The notes below the pieces were generated by a model that was given only the letters and a program-made list of their open reading frames with translations, did no database searches and was not told where the DNA came from. A stretch of DNA of 64,000 bases from assembly GCA_028683955.1 (NCBI GenBank), contig JAQUGR010000001.1, positions 1 to 64,000 on the forward strand, in the 5' to 3' direction. Shown here piece by piece: positions 26,790-36,666 of the stretch; the stretch's first letter is position 1, and the number at the start of each line of letters is the position of its first letter. Source of the stretch: Bacillota bacterium. Lineage in GTDB: Bacteria; Bacillota; TC1. The translations under genes and the position numbers were made by a program.

Positions 26790-27326
26790 ATGGGAAAAGC
26801 AACAATTGATCTTGTGAAAGAACATGAAACAATAATCCATGTCTTGGAGTTATTAAATAAAATTCAAAAAAACGATAAACTAAGCGAGGCGTCACAAATT
26901 AAATTCTATGGTGAACTTGCCTACTTTTTAGAAATTTTTGCTGATAAATGTCACCACGGTAAGGAAGAGGTTAGAATGTATCATATTTTAATACCTCTTT
27001 GTGATGAATTAGAAAAGAATTTGATAGTTGCTTTAATAGAAGAGCATGTAAAAGCTAGAGCTATAGTTCGTGAGATTAAGGCTGCTGTAGAGGCTGGATC
27101 AGTAGAAGAGGCAGCACAGGCAGCGAAAAAATATAGTATTTTACTTCATGATCATATTCGTGAAGAAAATGAAGTGATGTTCCCATCATTGGAGAAAAGA
27201 ATAACTGAAAAACAACAGGAAATTATGTATGAACGCTTCCAACAAGTTGAAGAACAAACATTGGGTGGTGGCGTAAAAGACAAACTTATTATGATGATTG
27301 ATAGTTGGGAAAATGAACTTATTTAA
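26790..27326 (+). CDS. Hemerythrin-domain protein
   Basis: 178 residues from ATG 26790 (GGGGGAGG 6-12 bases upstream; a preceding ATG at 26739 has no ribosome site). A four-helix hemerythrin domain with di-iron ligand pattern: H in KEHETIIH, HHGKEE, EEHVKAR and HDHIREENEVMFP. Such proteins bind oxygen, NO or iron in anaerobes. An A/T-rich promoter region precedes it, and a GACCGGCTTTGTCGGGGG stretch just upstream of the start can form a small hairpin close to the ribosome site. Confidence 0.88.
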   Translation: MGKATIDLVKEHETIIHVLELLNKIQKNDKLSEASQIKFYGELAYFLEIFADKCHHGKEEVRMYHILIPLCDELEKNLIVALIEEHVKARAIVREIKAAVEAGSVEEAAQAAKKYSILLHDHIREENEVMFPSLEKRITEKQQEIMYERFQQVEEQTLGGGVKDKLIMMIDSWENELI

Positions 27327-27366
27327 ATAAAAATAGAATAAAAATAGAAAGTGCTATCTTTTGAAT

Positions 27367-27500
27367 TGACCCCAAAAAAATGGACAAAAATTAATTAAGC
27401 AATCATTGTGGAATGAGTTCTGTAATAAACAGGGCTCATTCCTTTTAATTTCCGCTTTGTTCTGCGGTTATTTTAATAGTAAATATATTCATAAAGCTTA
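27367..27500 (-). mobile_element. IS3-family (IS150-type) insertion sequence remnant
   Basis: The terminal sequence TGACCCCAAAAAAATGGACA (27367-27386) resembles IS150-group ends. The adjacent minus-strand frame (27395-27497) reads LYEYIYY, a stop, then NNRRTKRKLKGMSPVYYRTHS, which is the C-terminal end of IS3-family OrfB transposases. Only about 35 codons of the gene remain, with an in-frame TAA (27473-27475), and no second end is visible, so it is inactive. Confidence 0.75.
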
Positions 27501-27530
27501 GTGGTGAATTATTCCATTACCATTAAGTAA

Positions 27531-27686
27531 AAGCTGATTTCTGTAACTGAAAGGAATTATATAGAATCTGGTTATGATACTATATTTCAACCAATTAGGG
27601 ACATGTCTTTTATTATTGGACTTATTATTATGTATGTGGTAACTTCATTATTGATTAAGAAAAATAAAGAATCATGTAAAAGTTGA
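27531..27686 (+). pseudogene. C-terminal fragment of a membrane protein (permease-like)
   Basis: An open frame without its own start or ribosome site reads YDTIFQPIRDMSFIIGLIIM and continues YVVTSLLIKKNK, then ends at TGA 27684. It looks like the last helix and tail of a permease. It sits beside the IS3 remnant, which probably explains the loss of its 5' part. The parent gene cannot be identified. Confidence 0.4.
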
Positions 27687-27860
27687 GACTTGTCACACAA
27701 AAGAATTCAACGAAGAAGTGATAATCAATTAACTCATTAAGCCAAGGAAATAAATTACACTTTAATAAATCTCGATAAATAACAGTAAAGTATGTCAAGT
27801 AAGAGTAATTTGATAAATAGTTTCTAATATGATAAAATTTGATTAATTGGAGATAATAGA

Positions 27861-27890
27861 AATGAGGGGTCCAACTCCTCATTTTTTATT
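27861..27890 (+). terminator. Intrinsic terminator in the leader of the second yczE-like gene
   Basis: AATGAGG (27861-27867) pairs with CCTCATT (27877-27883), loop GGTCCAACT, followed by T6. A promoter (TTGATA near 27809, TATGATAAAAT near 27830) would start transcription only about 20 bases before the hairpin. Same arrangement as at 21886. Confidence 0.65.
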
Positions 27891-27926
27891 ACGAATTTTT
27901 TAGAATTTATTGAGGATATAATAATA

Positions 27927-28595
27927 ATGGATCAGAAATTTATATTAAGACATTTAACTTTTCTAATAGGACTATTTTTAACTGCTATAGGTATTTCATT
28001 TACTATTAAGATAGGAATTGGGTCAACACCAATGTCGATAGTACCACTATTTTTATCTAATGTATTTCCCTTTACTTTCGGGCAAATGAATTTCATTTGG
28101 AGCTTATCCTTTGTTTTTGGACAGATGTTCCTTCTAGGGAAAGGCTTTAAAAAGGAACAATATTTGCAGTTTTTAATTTGTCCATTATTTGGATTCTTTA
28201 TAGACATAGGTTTATTAATTTTCAAAAACTATAGTAGTAGTTTTTATTTTTTGAATATTCTAGCTATTCTAAGTGCTTGCATTATTATAGCTTTTGGTGT
28301 TAATTTACAAGTAATGGCCAATGTTATAATAAATCCAGGAGAAGGAATAGTTAATGCTATTGCCTATAGGACTAAAATAAAGTTTGGTAACGTTAAAATA
28401 ATGTTTGACACAAGTGTTATGGTTTTAGGTATTATACTTTCAATTATTTTTTTAAACAAAATAATTGGAGTAGGAGTGGGTACCTTGATTATAGCCTTAG
28501 CTACAGGTTCAATTGTTAAATTCTTTAAGTGGGTATTTGAACTATCAGGTATTGAAAAACTATATGAAAGTCAAATATCAGAACAAAGTCTATAA
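27927..28595 (+). CDS. YczE/YyaS/YitT-family membrane protein (copy 2)
   Basis: A 222-residue paralogue of the protein at 21965, with the same motifs: GISFTIKIGIGSTPMSIVPL, CPLFGFFIDIG, MANVIINPGEGIV and VGVGTLIIALATGSIVKF. Five or six membrane helices. Start ATG with GAGGAT upstream. The two copies share order of motifs and leader layout but are clearly diverged, so the duplication is not recent. Confidence 0.85.
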   Translation: MDQKFILRHLTFLIGLFLTAIGISFTIKIGIGSTPMSIVPLFLSNVFPFTFGQMNFIWSLSFVFGQMFLLGKGFKKEQYLQFLICPLFGFFIDIGLLIFKNYSSSFYFLNILAILSACIIIAFGVNLQVMANVIINPGEGIVNAIAYRTKIKFGNVKIMFDTSVMVLGIILSIIFLNKIIGVGVGTLIIALATGSIVKFFKWVFELSGIEKLYESQISEQSL

Positions 28596-28649
28596 GATAA
28601 AGTGATATAATAATTAGTATTATAAAACTTCACTATTAGGCAGGAGTAT

Positions 28650-29078
28650 ATGATGGTTGACCTAAGCAAGGAAAATGTCCAATAAGGAATTTTCCTTTGC
28701 AGCTAGTGCAATAATGGGACTAATAGGTATAAATATAGTCATATTTGGTGCTTCAATACAAATGGCATCAAATTATGAAGCTGGATATTTTCCAAAGTTT
28801 TTGGCTAAAAAGAATAAAAGTATTCCGGTTTATGCTATAGTCTGTATTTCGGTTTTCTTAGGATTGTTAATATTAGTAGGTGGCTTGAAACAAAATTAAA
28901 TAGTATCATAGCTTTACTAACTATTGTACTACTTGGTATGGGTGGAAGTTTGATTTTGTATTATGAGTTTACAAATGCATTAGCTCAGATGCTATTCATT
29001 ATTGGTATCTATGTTTTGCTTATTGCAGTTTCCTTTATATTTGCAAAAAGAAAAGAAAAAACCGGACTTATAGTATAG
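28650..29078 (+). pseudogene. Probable frameshifted small membrane protein gene
   Basis: A good ribosome site (CAGGAG, 28641-28646) leads to ATG 28650, whose frame (MMVDLSKENVQ) stops at 28685. A second frame, 28675-28899, encodes 74 residues with two membrane helices (FAASAIMGLIGINIVIFG and VYAIVCISVFLGLLILVGG). The original frame then reopens to 29078 with two more helices (SIIALLTIVLLGMGGSLIL and MLFIIGIYVLLIAVSFIF). Joined by two frame changes these would make a four-helix protein of about 140 residues. Alternatively the 74-residue frame is a real small gene. Confidence 0.45.
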
Positions 29079-29118
29079 AAGATAAATTAATTAAATAATA
29101 TATTTTAGCTGATTAAAT

Positions 29119-29162
29119 ATCGACTAAATTGGATTAATGTCCATTTTAGCCGATTTTTTTTG
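29119..29162 (+). terminator. Intrinsic terminator
   Basis: CTAAATTGGA pairs with TCCATTTTAG with one mismatch, extended by ATCG/CGAT, followed by T8. Confidence 0.8.
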
Positions 29163-29165
29163 TGA

Positions 29166-31379
<2,214 letters not shown>

Positions 31380-31401
31380 AATAATAGGAGGTAGTTGTAA
31401 T

Positions 31402-32205
31402 ATGAGAGTCTCGAAAATATCAAATGTTTTTAAAGGTAGTTTATTTATATTTTTTCTGATAGCATTGTTATCTTTTAGTAGTTGTAGTGATAAGAAATCT
31501 GCTAGTGTTGATGGTGATAACAACGATAAAGTTACTCAGGGTGAAATCAAGGTCTTATCTGATTATCCGGAGGATTTTATGCCATTATATAAGGTATTAA
31601 GAGTTAATAATTGTACTTATGAGGTGAAGGATGATTTGAATTATGTATTTGGCAAGGATATATATATTGTGGAATTTGAATCTAGTGCTTCTAAGGATGA
31701 GTTAGCAGATTACTATAAAAAAATGCTCGATTCTGTTGATGAAGAAAATAGTTATGACGAATATAACTTTGAGGGTTTAATAGGTGAGCAAAAAGTTGAT
31801 ATTAGTATTTCAGATGAGGGTTTTCTTGATGCTTTAGGTACTAGTGTATATGTTGCCTTTGGTGTTCCAAAATCAGAATATGCAGATGAGAACAAATACT
31901 TTATTGATTATCCAAAGGATTTAATTGAGATGGCATTTGCTAGTAGTAAATCAATTAATGATTATCGTGAAGATTATTATTATCATTTAAAAAGATATAC
32001 TATTTCTTATGTAACAACAGAAACACCTGATAAGGTTATTGCTCATTACCATGATCTTTATAGTAGTAAAGATAATTATAAAGAAGAGAAAGATGAGTAT
32101 GGGACTGACTTTAGTTGGAAAGATGGGGAATATAATTGTTCTGTTAGTTTTAGTGATAGTGTTGGAACAGACATGTTACTTTTAACTGTTGAAAAAGATA
32201 TGTAA
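31402..32205 (+). CDS. Lipoprotein of unknown function
   Basis: 267 residues from ATG 31402 (AGGAGGT 10-15 bases upstream). A signal peptide ends in a lipobox (LLSFSSC, Cys about 28), so the mature protein is membrane-anchored outside. The rest is acidic with two similar halves (DYPEDFMPLYKVL and DYPKDLIEMAFAS, each followed by a VEFESSASKDELADYY- or YVTTETPDKVIAHYH-like segment), suggesting an internal duplication. I do not recognise the family. It starts 22 bases after katG and may be co-transcribed, ending at a strong terminator. Confidence 0.8.
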   Translation: MRVSKISNVFKGSLFIFFLIALLSFSSCSDKKSASVDGDNNDKVTQGEIKVLSDYPEDFMPLYKVLRVNNCTYEVKDDLNYVFGKDIYIVEFESSASKDELADYYKKMLDSVDEENSYDEYNFEGLIGEQKVDISISDEGFLDALGTSVYVAFGVPKSEYADENKYFIDYPKDLIEMAFASSKSINDYREDYYYHLKRYTISYVTTETPDKVIAHYHDLYSSKDNYKEEKDEYGTDFSWKDGEYNCSVSFSDSVGTDMLLLTVEKDM

Positions 32206-32221
32206 TAAATATTTTGTTATT

Positions 32222-32256
32222 AAGGAATTCCTAATAAAATTAGGAATTCCTTTTAT
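32222..32256 (+). terminator. Intrinsic terminator
   Basis: AAGGAATTCCTA (32222-32233) and TAGGAATTCCTT (32241-32252) pair perfectly, followed by TTTTAT. Confidence 0.85.
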
Positions 32257-32369
32257 ATATATTGATAAAAATGACTTTATTAATAAAATATGACAAAACA
32301 AGTTAAAAAAAGAATATAATATAATTAATAGTAATCAAAAAAACTCTAAGAATATAGGAAGTGAACATT

Positions 32370-35300
32370 ATGAAAAATTTCTACAAACAAATTTTAAATA
32401 ATTCACCCTTTGCTTTTTCCTATCAAAAAATAATATATAATGAGTCAGGTAAGGTTATTGATTATACTTTTATAGAAACTAATCCTGCTTTTGATAATAT
32501 GTTTGGTTATAAAAACAATGAAATTATTGGTAAAAAAGCATCTGAGCTAGGTTTGGGAGATGAGTTATACTCAGCTGATTTTCTTGAGAAGATTGGTAAG
32601 GTGGTTAAAGTAGGTGGTAGTTTTCAATTTAAGGTTTCATCCATAATCAAAGGAATAGAGTTAGTTGTAGTAGCTCAGTCATTGGATATAGACTTTTTTA
32701 TAATGACTTTTCAAGATAATCTAGAATTAATTGAAAATAAAACAAATGCATATCAAAATATTGAAGTATATAAGAAAAGTTTTAAAGATTCTCCTATAGG
32801 TCTTGTTAAAACTTCTTTAGATGGGATGCTAATTGATGTTAATGACAGATTTTGTGAGATTCTTGGTTACACTAAAGAAGAACTTGTAAAAATGCATTTT
32901 TTAGATATTACTTATGAAGAAGATAAAAATTTATCCTTTAAAGGTACTGCTGGGATGAAAGATGGAAGTTCTCCAGTATTAAATATAAAAAAAAGATATA
33001 TAAAAAAAAATGGGGAAATAGTTTGGGTAGAACTATTTTCAAGTTTAATTAAAAATTCAAATGGAATACCAATATATTTTGAGACAATCATTATCGATAT
33101 TACAGAACAAGAACAACTTCAAAAACTGCTTATAGAAAGTGAAGAAAGATTTAAAATGCTCTTTGATAAAGCTCCACTTGGTTATCAATCATTGGACATT
33201 AATGGTAGATTTATTGAGGTGAACGAGAAATGGCTGAATATCTTAGGATATAATCGTGAAGAAGTTATAGGTAAATGGTTTGGTGATTTTATGACACCAA
33301 AATATCAAGAGTTAGTTAAAGAGAAATTTCCGATTTTTCTAAAAAATGGTTATGTTAATACTGAATTTGAGATGATACATAAAAATGGAGATATTTTATT
33401 TATAGCTTTCGATGGTAAAATAGCCTATGATAAAAAAGGTCAATTTAAGCAGACTCATTGTATTCTAAAGGATATTACAAATGAGCATAAATTAGAAAAA
33501 GAGCTTGAAGACAATAACCTATTAATTAAATCTATTATTGATAATACAAGCGATTCAATTTATGTGAAAGATACAAAAGGAAGATATTTACTTTTTAATA
33601 AAGCTGCAGAAAGAATTTGCGGAGTATTATATGAGGATATTTTAGGTAAAGATGATACCTCAATTTTCAAGCCTGAGGAAGCTGAAGTTGTTATGTCTGG
33701 TGACCGAAAAGTTATGGCAGAAAAACAAACAATTAACATTAATGAAGTATTAACTTATAAAAGTAATGAAGAACATTATATTTCTAGTATAAAAGGACCT
33801 ATATTTAATAATAATAATGAAATAATAGGGATGTTTGGAATATCAAGAGATATGACTAAAAGTAAAAATTTAGAGGCTAAACTTGAACAATCATTGACTG
33901 AACAAAAATTATTAATAGATAATTTGCAAGCAGGTGTTGTTGTATATGATGGGGATTACTCTATTTTATCTTGTAATAAAGTTGTGGAAGATTTTCTTGG
34001 GTTATCCTTAGAACAAATAAAGAGCAATAAAGCTTCTGATTCTTTATGGAAGTTTTTTAAAGAAGATGGATCTACACTTGGCATTGATTATTATCCAGTA
34101 AGAAGAATTCTAAATAGCAAAAGCTCTTTAGAACCTTATGTATTAGTTGTGGTCTCTAAAGCTAATAATATAAAAAAATCTATTCTTATTAATGGTTATC
34201 CAATTTTAGATAAAAATAATAACATTGAAAAAATTATAATAAGTTTTATTGATATTACAAATGCAAAAAGCACTGAGGCGAAATTAGCAAAACAAAATGT
34301 TTTATTTGGTAAAATGGAGAAGGTTGCAAAAATTGGTGGTTTTGAAATTAATATAAAAAATCAAACTCAGTCATGGACAAATGAAGTTTATCATATTTTA
34401 GAAATTCCGATATATAAGGAAGAATCAATAATATTAGAAGAACTTAATTTTGTCTTGCCTGAATATAAAGAAGAAGCAAGGTATGCTATAGATAATGCTG
34501 TTAATTTAAAAAAACCTTTTAATCATGAGTGGCAAATTATTTCAGCTAGAGGAAATAAAAAATGGGTTCAGGTTATAGGCCATCCAATAATTAAAGATTG
34601 GATTATTACAGATATAGACGGATCTTTTCAAGATATAACAGAAAGGAAGGAAGCGGAAATTAGACTTAAAAAAAGTGAAGAAAGATATCGTCTTATTACT
34701 GAAAATACAGTTGATGTAATAAGTGTTTACAATATAGGTAAAAATAAGTTTGTATATGTAAGTCCATCAATAGAAAAATTACTAGGATTTACTGTAGAAG
34801 AATTCCTGAATAAAAAAAGTAAAGATATTTTAGCTAAGGAATATTATGAAATTATAGATTCAGTGTTACCTAAGCATATAGAAAGATTTCGTGAAAATCC
34901 TAATAGAGAAGATTTTCATAGAATGGAGATTAAAGAAAAATGTAAAAATGGAGATAAAATATGGGTTGAGGTAACTACAAGATATGAATATAACAGTATT
35001 GGGGAAGTTGAAGCTATAAGTAGTACTAGAAATATTGAAGAGCGAAAAAAAGCTGAAGCTGAAATGCAAAGATTAAGCTATCGTGATCAATTAACTGGAT
35101 TATATAATCGTAGATTTTATGAAGAAGAACTACAGAGATTAGATACATACAGAAACCTGCCGATAGCCTTGATAATGGCAGATGTTAATGGATTAAAATT
35201 AACAAATGATGCCTTTGGTCATTTAAAAGGTGATGAGCTCTTAATCAGAATAGCTGGTATATTGAAAAAAGAAACTAGGAATGACGAAATAATTTCTAGA

Positions 35301-36089
35301 ATTGGTGGAGACGAATTTGTTATACTAATGCCAAAAACTGATGAAACGGGAGTTAAAATGCTTATTGAAAGAATAAGTGAAGTTGTAAATAAAGAAAGAG
35401 TTGATGATATTGTTGTTTCTCTATCACTTGGGTATGCTGTAAAAAAATCATCATCAGAAAAGATGGAAAAAGTATTTAGGGATGCAGAAGATGATATGTA
35501 TCGTCATAAACTTACAGAAAGTTCTAGTATGAGAAGTAGAACTATAAGTGTAATCATGAATTCTTTATTTGAAAAAAATATTAGAGAAATGCATCACTCA
35601 AAAAGAGTGGCTGCTATTTGTGAATTTATTGCAACTAAAATGAATTTTAATAAGGATGAAATAAAACAAATTAGAATTGCAGGATTAATGCATGATATTG
35701 GAAAAATTGGAATAAATAATGAAATTTTAGATAAAAAAGGCTCACTTACAGAGTCTGAATGGGATGAAATAAAAAAACATAGTGAGGTAGGTTATAGAAT
35801 ACTCAGTTCAGTAAATGAATTTTCGGAAATTGCTGTTTTTGTTTTAGCTCATCAGGAAAGATGGGATGGGAAAGGTTATCCTCAAGGTTTAAAAGGGGAT
35901 AATATACCTATAGAAGCGAGAATTATTGCAATTGCTGATGCTTTCGATGCAATGATATCTGAAAGAGCATATCGACCAAAGCTGTCTAAAGAAGAAGCAA
36001 TTTTAGAAATAGAAAAACAGGCAGGTAAACAGTTTGATCCTGAGATTGTTGAAATATTTGTAAATAGTATTAAAATTAGTGAATGGTAG
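32370..36089 (+). CDS. Multi-PAS GGDEF / HD-GYP signalling protein
   Basis: 1239 residues from ATG 32370 (AGGAAGTG upstream; GTG 32361 is an alternative). No membrane helix is seen, so it should be cytosolic. Six or seven PAS-like sensor segments fill about 1-895 (repeated cues: GYKNNEIIGKKASELG, GYTKEELVKMHFLDIT, GYNREEVIGKWFGDF, VYVSPSIEKLLGF). A diguanylate cyclase domain follows (about 905-1065) with intact RIGGDEFV but a degenerate I-site (RNDE instead of RxxD). The C-terminal HD-GYP phosphodiesterase (about 1075-1235) has HDIGKIGI and HQERWDGKGYP. It can in principle both make and break c-di-GMP. Confidence 0.93.
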   Translation: MKNFYKQILNNSPFAFSYQKIIYNESGKVIDYTFIETNPAFDNMFGYKNNEIIGKKASELGLGDELYSADFLEKIGKVVKVGGSFQFKVSSIIKGIELVVVAQSLDIDFFIMTFQDNLELIENKTNAYQNIEVYKKSFKDSPIGLVKTSLDGMLIDVNDRFCEILGYTKEELVKMHFLDITYEEDKNLSFKGTAGMKDGSSPVLNIKKRYIKKNGEIVWVELFSSLIKNSNGIPIYFETIIIDITEQEQLQKLLIESEERFKMLFDKAPLGYQSLDINGRFIEVNEKWLNILGYNREEVIGKWFGDFMTPKYQELVKEKFPIFLKNGYVNTEFEMIHKNGDILFIAFDGKIAYDKKGQFKQTHCILKDITNEHKLEKELEDNNLLIKSIIDNTSDSIYVKDTKGRYLLFNKAAERICGVLYEDILGKDDTSIFKPEEAEVVMSGDRKVMAEKQTININEVLTYKSNEEHYISSIKGPIFNNNNEIIGMFGISRDMTKSKNLEAKLEQSLTEQKLLIDNLQAGVVVYDGDYSILSCNKVVEDFLGLSLEQIKSNKASDSLWKFFKEDGSTLGIDYYPVRRILNSKSSLEPYVLVVVSKANNIKKSILINGYPILDKNNNIEKIIISFIDITNAKSTEAKLAKQNVLFGKMEKVAKIGGFEINIKNQTQSWTNEVYHILEIPIYKEESIILEELNFVLPEYKEEARYAIDNAVNLKKPFNHEWQIISARGNKKWVQVIGHPIIKDWIITDIDGSFQDITERKEAEIRLKKSEERYRLITENTVDVISVYNIGKNKFVYVSPSIEKLLGFTVEEFLNKKSKDILAKEYYEIIDSVLPKHIERFRENPNREDFHRMEIKEKCKNGDKIWVEVTTRYEYNSIGEVEAISSTRNIEERKKAEAEMQRLSYRDQLTGLYNRRFYEEELQRLDTYRNLPIALIMADVNGLKLTNDAFGHLKGDELLIRIAGILKKETRNDEIISRIGGDEFVILMPKTDETGVKMLIERISEVVNKERVDDIVVSLSLGYAVKKSSSEKMEKVFRDAEDDMYRHKLTESSSMRSRTISVIMNSLFEKNIREMHHSKRVAAICEFIATKMNFNKDEIKQIRIAGLMHDIGKIGINNEILDKKGSLTESEWDEIKKHSEVGYRILSSVNEFSEIAVFVLAHQERWDGKGYPQGLKGDNIPIEARIIAIADAFDAMISERAYRPKLSKEEAILEIEKQAGKQFDPEIVEIFVNSIKISEW

Positions 36090-36119
36090 GAAAACCTTAA
36101 AAGGAAAGGGTATTTGAAA

Positions 36120-36533
36120 ATGAAGAAAATATTTAAAATTTGTTTATTTATATTTTTTATAACACTTGTAGGTTGTTCAAGTAATGATAAGGAACAAGAC
36201 AATAATAAGGGTGTTGCTAAAGTTATTAAAATATCAACAGAAGAGGCAAATAAGAGATTAGGTAGTGAGAAAGATGTAATTTTGGTTGATGTAAGGACAC
36301 CTGAAGAATATAAGGGGGAGCATATAAAAGATGCTATACTTTTACCTCTTGATACAATTAGTAAAAAGGCTGGAGAGGTAATTCCTGATAAGGAGGCCAT
36401 TTATTTTGTTTATTGTAGAAGTGGTAATAGAAGTGCAACTGCTTCTTCCATATTAGTGGAAATGGGTTATAAGAATATATTTGATTTAGGTGGAATAATA
36501 GATTGGCCCTATGAAACTGCCAGTGGATTATAG
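36120..36533 (+). CDS. Rhodanese-domain lipoprotein
   Basis: 137 residues from ATG 36120 (GGAAAGGG 9 bases upstream; TTG 36114 is too close). The signal peptide ends in a lipobox (LVGC). The single rhodanese domain has VILVDVRTPEEYKGEHI and the active-site loop CRSGNRS with its catalytic Cys. Such exported rhodaneses move sulfane sulfur or bind thiols; the substrate is unknown. It starts 30 bases after the GGDEF/HD-GYP gene and may share its transcript. Confidence 0.9.
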   Translation: MKKIFKICLFIFFITLVGCSSNDKEQDNNKGVAKVIKISTEEANKRLGSEKDVILVDVRTPEEYKGEHIKDAILLPLDTISKKAGEVIPDKEAIYFVYCRSGNRSATASSILVEMGYKNIFDLGGIIDWPYETASGL

Positions 36534-36540
36534 ATAAGGT

Positions 36541-36574
36541 TAAATGACAGTGTTTTTCAACACTGTCATTTATA
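36541..36574 (+). terminator. Intrinsic terminator
   Basis: AAATGACAGTGTT pairs with AACACTGTCATTT across a short TTTC loop; the T run is short. Confidence 0.75.
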
Positions 36575-36666
36575 TACTTACATAATTTACAAATTTAATA
36601 TATATATGATACAATTATTACATGTATATAAGTTATTAAATTTTCTCATATATTAGGAGTTAAGTA

